64,000 nucleotides of DNA. Source: Nocardia niwae NBRC 108934 = DSM 45340 (GTDB lineage Bacteria; Actinomycetota; Actinomycetes; Mycobacteriales; Mycobacteriaceae). The notes beneath the pieces are model-generated. The model saw only the letters and a list, made by a program, of their open reading frames with translations. It made no database searches and had not been told where the DNA came from. The stretch lies in contig NZ_BDCK01000015.1 in assembly GCF_001613465.1 (NCBI RefSeq), positions 682,001 through 746,000 on the forward strand, in the 5' to 3' direction. Both the position numbers and the translations under genes were made by a program. Below, in pieces: positions 17,956 through 26,281 of this stretch (position 1 is the stretch's first letter; each line of letters begins with the position of its first letter).

Positions 17956-20112
17956 ATGACGGCCGGAGCAGAGCTAGTGGAGCGAAACGACGAGGCGCCG
18001 GGCGCGGGGCCGGTCGTCGAACTCGACGGCGCCTGTTCGCTGTCCCGGGAACGTATCGGCGGGAAGGCGTGGAGCGTCAACCGCATGCGCGCACTCGGCC
18101 TCTCGGTGCCGCCCGCGTTCGTCATCACCATCGAGGGCTGGGCGGACTTCTCGACGCGCGGCGAGATCGGCGAGGACGTCTGGCACGGGGTTCGGGCGGG
18201 CATCGCCGCCCTGGAACGCGGTACCGGGAGGAGCTTCGGAGCCGGCGCCCGTCCGCTGCTGGTGTCGGTTCGCTCGGGCGCCGCGGTGAGCATGCCGGGA
18301 ATGATGGACACGGTGCTCAACCTGGGCATGAACGAGGCGGTCGCGCGGGCGCTGGCGGCGGAGACCGGAAATCCGCGCTACGCGGCCGATACCCGGGAGC
18401 GATTCCGGACCCAATATCGTGAAACCGTCTTGGGTGATCCCGCCGGCGCGGTGCCGGAAGACCCGTGGGAGCAGTTGCGGGCGGCGATCAGCGCGGTGTT
18501 CCGGTCCTGGGATTCGCCTCGGGCGCAGACGTATCGGCGCAATCGCGGCGTCTCCGGAACCCTCGGCACGGCCGTGACGGTACAAGCCATGGTCTTCGGC
18601 AATCTCGACGAGACATCCGGCACCGGAGTGCTGTTCAGCCGCAACCCGAACACCGGAGAGCGCTCGATATTCGGCGAATGGTTGGTGGGCGGCCAAGGAG
18701 AGGACGTGGTGTCCGGCCGGGCCACCCCGCGCCCGCTCGACGAACTCGCGACCCTGCTGCCGCAGGTGCACGGCGAACTCGTCGCGGCGGCCGACCTGCT
18801 GGAACGCGATGGCCGCGATATCCAGGACATCGAATTCACCGTCGAAGCCGGCGCCCTGTGGCTGTTGCAGTCCCGCCCTGCCAAGCGCTCGGCGCGAGCG
18901 GCGGTGCGCGCCGCGGTGGCGATGGCGGAGGAGGGACTCATCGGCGCCGAGGAAGCGCTGAGCCGGGTCACCGCCGAGCAGGTGCGAGCCGTGCTGCGTC
19001 CGTCCACCGGCGAGTATTCGGGGACGCCGCTGGCCCGCGGCGAAGCCGCGTGTCCCGGACTGGCGTCCGGCGTCGTGGTCAGCGATCCGCACGAAGCGGA
19101 GCGCCGCGCGGAAGCCGGTGCGGACGTGATCCTGGTGCGCCCGACCACCAGCCCCGACGACCTGCACGGCATGATCGCCGCCCGGGCCGTCGTCACCGGC
19201 CTGGGCGGCGCCACCTCACACGCCGCGCTGGTCAGCCGCGAGATCGGCAGGCCGTGTGTGGTCGGTTGCGGTCCCGGCGTCGTCGCGGCACTGGCCGGTC
19301 GGGTGGTGACCGTGGACGGCGGCGCGGGCACGGTCTGGCCGGGGCGGATCGAAGGCAAACCCGTCGACGTGGACACCCTGGCGGACGTGGGTCGATTGGC
19401 CGGGTGGGCGGGCACCGACCCGGACGGGCTGGCGGCGTTGCTGGACGCGCGGGCGACTCACGCCGAGACGGAGGTGGACGCGGCGGCCACGGTGACGGAA
19501 GTCGCCGACCTCGACTTGCTGCGGCTGATCGGAATCAAAGGCCGGGCCGCGCACGACGCGCTGGCCGCCGGTGTAGGCGCCCCGGCCGAAATCGTCGCTG
19601 CTCGCTGCGAGCAGCTGGTGGCCGAAGGCTGGTGCGCCGCGACTGCGATCGGTGTGCGGCTCACGCCGGAGGGCAGACAGCACTTGGATGGTCTGCTGGC
19701 CACGGAACGACGAAGTGTCGACCGCGCCGCGATCGCTTCGATCTATGCCGAATTCTGTGATTTCAACGGACTTTTCAAGGAAATCGTCACCTCGTGGCAG
19801 ATGAAGGATCCGGCCACCGTCAACGATCATGCCGATGCCGACTACGACGGTGCGGTACTCGCCCGGTTGACCGACCTGCACCGCGCCGCGCAGCCGCTGC
19901 TGCGGCGGATCGGCGAGGTGGCGCCGCGGCTGGCACGGTACACCGACCGGTTCGCGAAAGCGGTCGAGCGGATCGCGGCCGGTGATCACGCCTGGGTCGC
20001 CCGGCCCGTGCTGGACAGCTATCACACCGTGTGGTTCGAGTTGCACGAGGATCTGATCGGACTGTGCGGTCTGAGCCGTGCCGACGAGGCGGCGGCCGGC
20101 CGTGCCCACTGA
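17956..20112 (+). CDS. PPDK-like protein: ATP-grasp + phosphohistidine swivel, no PEP barrel
   Basis: A 718-residue relative of pyruvate phosphate dikinase/PEP synthase. The N-terminal nucleotide-binding part carries the PPDK hallmark VSMPGMMDTVLNLGMNE, and the swivel domain has the phosphorylatable H422 in GGATSHAAL. The C-terminal PEP/pyruvate TIM barrel is missing. Residues about 515-590 instead look like a winged helix (LIGIKGRA...LTPEGR), followed by a helical region. ATG 17956 has AAGGAG 5 bases upstream. The next gene, a phosphatase, overlaps its end. The acceptor of the phosphoryl group is unknown. Confidence 0.85.
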   Translation: MTAGAELVERNDEAPGAGPVVELDGACSLSRERIGGKAWSVNRMRALGLSVPPAFVITIEGWADFSTRGEIGEDVWHGVRAGIAALERGTGRSFGAGARPLLVSVRSGAAVSMPGMMDTVLNLGMNEAVARALAAETGNPRYAADTRERFRTQYRETVLGDPAGAVPEDPWEQLRAAISAVFRSWDSPRAQTYRRNRGVSGTLGTAVTVQAMVFGNLDETSGTGVLFSRNPNTGERSIFGEWLVGGQGEDVVSGRATPRPLDELATLLPQVHGELVAAADLLERDGRDIQDIEFTVEAGALWLLQSRPAKRSARAAVRAAVAMAEEGLIGAEEALSRVTAEQVRAVLRPSTGEYSGTPLARGEAACPGLASGVVVSDPHEAERRAEAGADVILVRPTTSPDDLHGMIAARAVVTGLGGATSHAALVSREIGRPCVVGCGPGVVAALAGRVVTVDGGAGTVWPGRIEGKPVDVDTLADVGRLAGWAGTDPDGLAALLDARATHAETEVDAAATVTEVADLDLLRLIGIKGRAAHDALAAGVGAPAEIVAARCEQLVAEGWCAATAIGVRLTPEGRQHLDGLLATERRSVDRAAIASIYAEFCDFNGLFKEIVTSWQMKDPATVNDHADADYDGAVLARLTDLHRAAQPLLRRIGEVAPRLARYTDRFAKAVERIAAGDHAWVARPVLDSYHTVWFELHEDLIGLCGLSRADEAAAGRAH

Positions 20113-20887
20113 CATCACGGGGGAGTCGACGGCGCCCGGTGACCGCTGGGTCGAGTTCGCCCAGATCGATAATGTGCGCGATCTGGGTGGACTACCGGTA
20201 CAGGGCGGGGGCACAACCCGATTCGGCGTGGTCTACCGTTCCAGCACGCCGCAGAATCTCACCCGGTCCGACATGGCGAAACTGCTCGGACCGATCCGTC
20301 TGCGCACCCTGATCGACCTGCGGCTGCCCGACGAAGTGGAGCGCGAAGGATACGGCCTGCTGGCCGCCGCCGACGTGCGGCGGATCTGTCTCCCGGTGCG
20401 GAAGTCGCCGCAATCCTCGCTGGCGGCACGCGATCTGGTGCCGGACTCCAGCCGGGTCGATCTGGTCGACCTGTACGAGAAGCTGCTGGCGGGCAGCGCC
20501 GACTCCATCGTCGCGGCGGTCCGGCTCGTTGTCGACGCGGACCGTCACTCGGTGCTGTTCCACTGCGCCGCGGGCAAGGACCGCACCGGCGTGCTGGCAG
20601 CGGTGCTGCTGGACGCGGTGGGCGTACCGCCGGAGGCGATCGCGGCCGACTACGCGCTGACCGGCGAACGCATGCACCGAGTTCGCGACCGTCTCGACGC
20701 GCTCCCGTCCTACTCGGGACTGCCCCCGGTCAGCACCGGCATTCTGGGCGTCGAGGCCGAGGTGATGAAGCGTTTCCTCGCGACCCTGTGGGCCGAACAC
20801 GGCGGCGCCGCCGACTGGTTGCTGACCAGCGGATTGACCACTGCGGAGCTGGCGCAACTGCGTGAAGTGCTGATCGCACCGGCATAA
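20102..20887 (+). CDS. Tyrosine-phosphatase-fold protein (PtpB-like)
   Basis: A 261-residue cytosolic phosphatase of the PF13350 type. The P-loop is HCAAGKDRTG with nucleophile C155 and the Arg of CX5R; NVRDLGG near the N-terminus is also typical. PtpB-like enzymes hydrolyse phosphotyrosine and also phosphoinositides or small phospho-compounds. GTG 20102 overlaps the PPDK-like stop by 11 bp; ATG 20078 would add 8 residues. The overlap implies coupled synthesis of a phosphotransferase-like protein and a phosphatase. Confidence 0.88.
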   Translation: MPTDITGESTAPGDRWVEFAQIDNVRDLGGLPVQGGGTTRFGVVYRSSTPQNLTRSDMAKLLGPIRLRTLIDLRLPDEVEREGYGLLAAADVRRICLPVRKSPQSSLAARDLVPDSSRVDLVDLYEKLLAGSADSIVAAVRLVVDADRHSVLFHCAAGKDRTGVLAAVLLDAVGVPPEAIAADYALTGERMHRVRDRLDALPSYSGLPPVSTGILGVEAEVMKRFLATLWAEHGGAADWLLTSGLTTAELAQLREVLIAPA

Positions 20888-21479
20888 CCGCTCCCGCCGC
20901 CTCTGCCGGAGGCCGGCCTCCCACAACATCGCCGCGTCGCGCCTGACCCACTACTGCGTGGGTTCGCCGGTATCACGATGATCACTTGATTCGACTGATC
21001 TGTCGTCGAGAGCTGGAGATCCTTCAAGGCCCCGTAGCCACGGCCGGTTCGAGGGACGTGGAACTGGGCAGGGCACCCGCAGGTTGCTGCAGCCGATCCT
21101 GCAGCTTCTTCCGTGTCGCTCTCGGTCCGGGTCGGGGCAGCATCCACGGCGTGGAGCGTTCAGATGTCATCGACCGGTGTACGCGCCGCCATGAGCCGAT
21201 CAGCCGGAATTGTCCGAACAGCCCCCGCAGAGCAGGGCGCCACCGCGATTGGTGAGGAGAGATTGATGATTGGCGCTACCGCGGATACCGGGCCTGAACT
21301 GGTGGTGTGGTCCGGCGGCCGGGATGTCCCCGAGAAGAACTCGAGCGGCGGCGGCCACAGAAGCGAGAAGAACCGAACATGAGGAAAGCCGGCAACGGCC
21401 CGCGCACGTTTCGAGGAGACCGGCGCGACCGACGAGGTGTCGGTGGTGGGTGCCCCGAAGACAACCTGGCGAGGTTTCC
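20888..21479. other. Gap with fragmentary coding signal before the 21480 gene
   Basis: A GGAGGCCGGCCTCC palindrome (20908-20921) follows the phosphatase stop and may help termination. From about 21266 a 38-codon frame with a GAGGAGAG leader (MIGATADTGPELVVWSGG...) ends in ATGA. A different frame then reads coding-like (TARARFEETGATDEVSVVGAPKTTW). This looks like a frameshifted or degraded N-terminal extension of the next gene. The first 370 bp hold nothing convincing. Confidence 0.4.
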
Positions 21480-22607
21480 GTGAACACGTTAGGACCCGCG
21501 GAATTGTTCTGTCGAGCGACCTCACGACTGGCATCGGACATGTTGGATACCGGGCGAACATATGGCGATCTCATCCGTGAAGTCGCGAACGCATACCGCG
21601 ACCGGGCCCGCCGTATCGTCGAAGCGGACGGTCTCGGCAGCGAAGCGGTCAGACAGGCTGCCTCGCTCTCTGCAGCGAACGCCGTTTGGCTCCAGGGTCG
21701 AGTCTGGGTTCCCAAATCCGAACGCGACGCACGCATGGCCCGCGGCGAGACCCAGGTGCCGCTCACAGTCCTGAGATTTCGCACGGACTCCGTTCGCTAC
21801 AGCCTGCTGCACGACGCCGGGGGTAACCCGATCGGGCTGTCGCTGGACTCGAAGTCCGACGACGCCGGCAAGCGGACGGCGTGGGCCAGGGCAGCAGACC
21901 GCAGAGGCGAGCGCGAATACGAGATCGCCTCCGATGCCGATCAACGAAGCTGGGTAGGCGACCGGGGGTGGATCGACCGCTCGAACGTCGCGCGAGTACC
22001 CGCGCCGTGGTATCACCCGGACCGGCATGGCGAACCCATTTTTCTTGGCGGACATTCCGGCCCGCACAGGTTCGTCATGCGGGCCGACGAGACCTACACC
22101 ATGTCCGGCGAACCGATGGGCAGTCAGATCATTTCCGTCAACGGGCAGACACTGGGGATCCATCTGGTCACGAACCCGGACTTCTGGCTGATCTCCGAAT
22201 CGCGTGGTGGCGATATCACCTTCCACTCCGCCTGCAATCCGGGAGGATACGGCGATCACGTGTCCAGTAGTACCCGTCATGACGGCGAATTCGGTAGCGA
22301 TTTCGGGCCGCGTGACCGCAGTGGCACAACGCTCCGGCTCGCGGCGAGCGTTCTGCATGAGCACGGTGTGGACGTCCCAGTCCACGGTGCTACCAGCACC
22401 ACCTGGACATACGCGAATCATCCCGACGGCATGCCACAGGGAGAACCAACGCCGGGATCGACCAGGGATGTCGACTGGGACCCGGAACCCACCCTTTCCT
22501 CGATCGTTGTCATGCCGGGAAAGGACGCGGACGGGGACTCCGCTCCGGGCACATTCGTCACGATCCCCCCTCCCTCGGCAGGCGGCACAATCCAACACGA
22601 ACGGTAG
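21480..22607 (+). CDS. Uncharacterised protein, toxin-like C-terminal domain
   Basis: A 375-residue protein from GTG 21480 (GAGG upstream). I do not recognise a named family. Residues 150-375 contain conserved-looking blocks around GGHSGPHRF (H192) and FHSACNPGG (C252). That His/Cys pair recalls cysteine-hydrolase or 'lonely Cys' domains of actinobacterial polymorphic toxins. The C-terminus is proline-rich and disordered-looking. The upstream DNA carries fragments in other frames, so the true protein may once have been longer. No immunity gene is evident. Confidence 0.6.
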   Translation: MNTLGPAELFCRATSRLASDMLDTGRTYGDLIREVANAYRDRARRIVEADGLGSEAVRQAASLSAANAVWLQGRVWVPKSERDARMARGETQVPLTVLRFRTDSVRYSLLHDAGGNPIGLSLDSKSDDAGKRTAWARAADRRGEREYEIASDADQRSWVGDRGWIDRSNVARVPAPWYHPDRHGEPIFLGGHSGPHRFVMRADETYTMSGEPMGSQIISVNGQTLGIHLVTNPDFWLISESRGGDITFHSACNPGGYGDHVSSSTRHDGEFGSDFGPRDRSGTTLRLAASVLHEHGVDVPVHGATSTTWTYANHPDGMPQGEPTPGSTRDVDWDPEPTLSSIVVMPGKDADGDSAPGTFVTIPPPSAGGTIQHER

Positions 22608-22731
22608 CGTTCGGCCTGCGGGATAGCCGGTCGAGGCAAGTGGCATCGGACGGCCACGCATACCCGGTGGGCTCAGACGAGTGAGCGGGCCGGTGGTTTA
22701 CGATCCGCTCCGACCCGCTCTTCGCCGTCGA

Positions 22732-23637
22732 TTATCGAGAAAGCAGTTTCGATTTCAGCGCCTCGAGCGTCGCACTGTCCACGCCCAGCCCCTCGGTGAC
22801 GAACCGGTCGAACGACCCGAAGGACGCGCCGGCCTGGTCGAACGCGGCGTCGAGGAAGTCGCGCTGCACGCCGAGGATCGGATCGAACAGCGCCGGGTCG
22901 GTGACCAGCCCCTTGGCGACCAGCCCGTCCATCAGCGCTTTGTTGCCCGCGGCGAGATTGTCGTTCGATTCCAGATAGTCCTTGTACACCTGGCCCTTCG
23001 GCACGCCGAGCGCCGTCATCAGGATCGCGGTCATCCAGCCGGTGCGGTCTTTGCCCGCGGTGCAGTGGAACAACACCGGTCCGGTCGCGGAAGCGACATC
23101 CCGGATGGCGGCGGCGAACTGAGCGCGCGCCGTGGCGTCGGTGACCATCCAGCGATAGTAGTCGCGCATGATGCCCGCGGCCTTGCCGTCGCCGAACATC
23201 TGTTGTTGCACGGCCGGACCGCCCTGTACCGCCTTGCCCACCATCAGGTAGAAGTCGTTGGCCGGGTCGTACACCGGACGCGCCAGCGAGGGAATCGACG
23301 CCGGAAGCTTGTCGGGGTTGGCTCCCGACTCGTTCGGGCTGCGGAAATCGATCACCGCGGTGATGCCCGCCGCGACCAGCTTCTGCTGGTCGGTGGTGGT
23401 GAGCTTGTCCAGGGCATCGGTGCGGAAGACCACGCCCGTCCGCAGTTTGCCGTTGCCTTGGGTGGGATAGTCGCCGATATCCCTGGCATTGGGCGCCGTC
23501 GACAGCTGCATGGAACGCTCGTGCACCGTATGCACGAGCGCCGGACCCGCGAAAGCGGTGGTCGTGGACGGGAATACGGCGATCAATGCGGCGGCGACAC
23601 CGGTCATCGCCCCGCGAAGAGCACGCGAAATCGTCAC
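22732..23637 (-). CDS. Secreted tyrosine-phosphatase-fold protein (PtpB-like)
   Basis: A 301-residue phosphatase with an N-terminal signal peptide (MTISRALRGAM, then a hydrophobic stretch, cleavage likely after AFA at residue 30). The P-loop is HCTAGKDRTG with C192, and NARDIGDY corresponds to the family's N-terminal motif. It should act outside the membrane. It follows the SDR/PEP-synthase fusion by 79 bp on the same strand, mirroring the PPDK-like/phosphatase pair at 17956-20887. Target unknown. Confidence 0.9.
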   Translation of the reverse strand: MTISRALRGAMTGVAAALIAVFPSTTTAFAGPALVHTVHERSMQLSTAPNARDIGDYPTQGNGKLRTGVVFRTDALDKLTTTDQQKLVAAGITAVIDFRSPNESGANPDKLPASIPSLARPVYDPANDFYLMVGKAVQGGPAVQQQMFGDGKAAGIMRDYYRWMVTDATARAQFAAAIRDVASATGPVLFHCTAGKDRTGWMTAILMTALGVPKGQVYKDYLESNDNLAAGNKALMDGLVAKGLVTDPALFDPILGVQRDFLDAAFDQAGASFGSFDRFVTEGLGVDSATLEALKSKLLSR

Positions 23638-23716
23638 TGAATCATTCCTTCCATTCGATCGCGGCCCGGCGACGCCGAACCGGAAAGGGGCCGGGGTGCG
23701 TGACCCCGTCCCCGGC

Positions 23717-26119
23717 TCAGGCGTCGACGAGCAGGGTGATCGTGCCGGCCGACCCGTCGACGCGCACCCGCTGCCCGTCGGCCAGCCGACTGCTGGCGGT
23801 CTTGGTGTCGACGACGCAGGGAATGCCGAACTCCCGCGCCACGATGGCGGCGTGTGAGGCGGAACCGCCGATGTCGGTGACCACTGCCGCGGCGTAGGCG
23901 AACATCGCGGTGTGCCCCGTGTCGGTCACCGAAGCCACCAGGATGTCGCCCGGTTCGATGTCGTCGTCGAGGGACAGGACACGCTTCACCGTGCCCTCCA
24001 CGACGCCGGGGCAAACTCCGATGCCGGTGAGGCTGTCGCCGGGCGTCAACGCGTCCGCGTCCGGCAGCGGTTCCCAGTCACCCGCGATGACGTCCGGCAT
24101 GCGGACGCCCTGCAACCGGGTCAGTTCCGCTCGTCGGCGCGCTACCCGTTCGGTCAGGTCCGCGGGGGCCCACAAGATCTCGTCGAGCGTGAGGAAACAG
24201 GCGTCCTCGGCCTGGTGCAGCAACCCTTGCCGGATCAGCCGTTCCGCCCGCTCTCGCACGACGAGGCGCAGGCAGTGGGTGTACCGGACGACGGCGTCGC
24301 GGACGCGTTCGCGCGCCATGGTCGCTCCCGCCGCCATCCGCGCGGTGCGGCTCGGTGACGGATCGACCGGTTCCCGTTCGGGCGCGGGCATCTGGGCGGC
24401 GCGGGCCGCGGCGGTCACCAGCAGCTCGGGCCGGTCACCGAAGGTCGGGTTGATCAACTCGCACTCGCCCGGTCCGCGATGCCCGATCCTGCGCAGTTCC
24501 TCGTCCAGCGCGGCGGAGAACGTCGCGGAGACAGCTCGCGCCGCGGCGACGTCACCCGAGTGAGCCGCGTCGTGCAACGCGGCATCGGCCCGGCACAACG
24601 CGGCGAGGCGTTCGACGGCGAGCATCGTCCTGGCCGACTCCAACCGCTCCAGGTCGATGGGCACGACGGCGGATCCCTTGCCGCGGGAGTGGATGGCGGT
24701 GGCCGCGCCGGTCATCATCACGCCGATGGACGCCGCCGCCCAGGACTGGTTCAGCCGGTCGCGCCACAGCAGGGCCCGCGCGTGCAGTTGCTCGTCGGTG
24801 AGGTCGCGAATCGCGGTGGCGCCCAGAGATTCCTGATGCGCGGCGGCGTTGATGTCGTCGGTGGTCTCGCGATAACGCAGCGCGGTGCGCAGGACCCGTC
24901 CGGCCGCACGCCAGGTGGCGCGGGTGCTGGCGAAACCCGTCGGGGTGGGCGGCTTGCCGTGCGGAGTCAGCGAGATCTCGGCAGGAATGTTGCCGTAGAC
25001 GTCGCGGCGGATGCTCTGCTCGTCCCAGCCCGGCATGTTCTCCGCGGCCAGCACTCCGATGGAGGCGTTGATATAGATGTGGTGCCCGAGCACGGTGGTG
25101 ACCCGGCTGGTCCAGTGCTCCAGCGCGATCCCGTCCAGCGCGATCATCCTGCCCATCGCGGCGTTGGCCAGCCGGATCGCGCCCGCCTGCAGATCCACGG
25201 TCAGCGGTGTGAGCGGTCCGGGCAGCGCCTCGGACGTATTCGTCGCGGTGTGCACCGGGTAGGCCGGGTCGACACGATCGTCGAATTCGCCCTCGAGACC
25301 TTCCGGCGCCACCGACACCAGGGCGTGGCCGTCGGAGGTGGCCGCGCGGGTGGGAATCACAGAGCCGGGCAGCGGAATCGCGCCGGTGCGTGCGACGAGT
25401 TCGTCACCGTCGGCCTTGCGGCCGGCCAGTCCGCGGACGACGTCCGCCGCCACTTCGGACGCGGTCCACCCACAGCGGAACCCCCATTCCTGCTCGGCCG
25501 CGTTCGTATCCATCTCCGCCGCAGTCCGATCACGTGCCATCCGCCGGACCGATCGCGTTCCCGTCGCCGCGCGGATGCGGCGCACGTCCTCGCCGGAGAC
25601 CACGCCGGGCGCGGCCAGTTCGACCACGCCGACGCGCGCGGACGCCGCGGCCAGGACCAGGAAGCGTTCGAAGTCGTCGGTGTGCAGCAACTGGAATCCG
25701 CCCGCTCGACGGGAACCGATGAGTCGCCGCAGGATTCGCCAGCTCTCGCGGTCGACGCGTCTGCCCGCGACCGGGGCGGTGCGCACGATCAGAGCCCGCG
25801 CCCCGCTGGAGCGCACGACATCCTCGACGGCCGAATCCGTCCCCGCGACCGTGGGAACCACGAGTCGCGCCCCGGCTGCCCGGGCTGCCGTCGCGATCGC
25901 GGCGAGCGAACCGCCCAGATGCACCACCGCCGCGCACTCGGCGACGGCCCGCGCGCAGCTCGCCGCCTCGTCCGGGTCACCGGTGATCACTTGGACCCGG
26001 GGATCGACGTACCGGTGCCGCGTACGGTCCGACCCGACCACGTCGTGGCCCGCGGCCAGCAGCATGCGCGCCACCGCGCGGCCGGTCGGATCGGACACTC
26101 CGGTGACCAGGACCCGCAT
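23717..26119 (-). CDS. Fusion of NAD(P)-epimerase-like fold with PEP-synthase swivel module
   Basis: An 800-residue protein. Residues 1 to about 210 are a Rossmann/extended-SDR fold starting MRVLVTGVSDPTGRAV. From about residue 300 a segment resembling the central part of rifampin phosphotransferase-type proteins begins (SEALPGPLTPLT). The C-terminus is a phosphohistidine swivel domain with H756 in GGSASHAAI. There is no ATP-grasp domain, so it cannot phosphorylate itself the usual way. ATG 26119 has GAGGAAGAA upstream. It is divergent from the KstD-like gene, with a motif-2 operator between, and is followed by a secreted phosphatase. Function unknown. Confidence 0.82.
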   Translation of the reverse strand: MRVLVTGVSDPTGRAVARMLLAAGHDVVGSDRTRHRYVDPRVQVITGDPDEAASCARAVAECAAVVHLGGSLAAIATAARAAGARLVVPTVAGTDSAVEDVVRSSGARALIVRTAPVAGRRVDRESWRILRRLIGSRRAGGFQLLHTDDFERFLVLAAASARVGVVELAAPGVVSGEDVRRIRAATGTRSVRRMARDRTAAEMDTNAAEQEWGFRCGWTASEVAADVVRGLAGRKADGDELVARTGAIPLPGSVIPTRAATSDGHALVSVAPEGLEGEFDDRVDPAYPVHTATNTSEALPGPLTPLTVDLQAGAIRLANAAMGRMIALDGIALEHWTSRVTTVLGHHIYINASIGVLAAENMPGWDEQSIRRDVYGNIPAEISLTPHGKPPTPTGFASTRATWRAAGRVLRTALRYRETTDDINAAAHQESLGATAIRDLTDEQLHARALLWRDRLNQSWAAASIGVMMTGAATAIHSRGKGSAVVPIDLERLESARTMLAVERLAALCRADAALHDAAHSGDVAAARAVSATFSAALDEELRRIGHRGPGECELINPTFGDRPELLVTAAARAAQMPAPEREPVDPSPSRTARMAAGATMARERVRDAVVRYTHCLRLVVRERAERLIRQGLLHQAEDACFLTLDEILWAPADLTERVARRRAELTRLQGVRMPDVIAGDWEPLPDADALTPGDSLTGIGVCPGVVEGTVKRVLSLDDDIEPGDILVASVTDTGHTAMFAYAAAVVTDIGGSASHAAIVAREFGIPCVVDTKTASSRLADGQRVRVDGSAGTITLLVDA

Positions 26120-26203
26120 GAATTCTTCCTCCTCGCTGGCGCCCACGCAGACGTGACGCCGTTCACACACCATCGCCACCCGGCGTCCCCGCGACGGCCC
26201 GCA

Positions 26204-26220
26204 GTCCCGCTGAACGGGAC
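26204..26220. promoter_or_regulatory. Operator-like motif 2 (GTCCCG-N5-CGGGAC)
   Basis: A perfect 6-bp inverted repeat around CTGAA in the 162-bp divergent gap between the SDR/PEP fusion and the KstD-like gene. It differs from the 11256 copy only in the spacer. Confidence 0.55.
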
Positions 26221-26281
26221 CGGAAGGTCGCTCACCAAGATGGGCGTCCGGCCACCGAGCGCGGAGCGGGAAGGTCGACTC

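Noticed and set aside
24479..26281. Long plus-strand open frame upstream of the KstD-like gene
   Set aside because: It is antisense to the SDR/PEP-synthase fusion. Only the part from ATG 26282 has family motifs.
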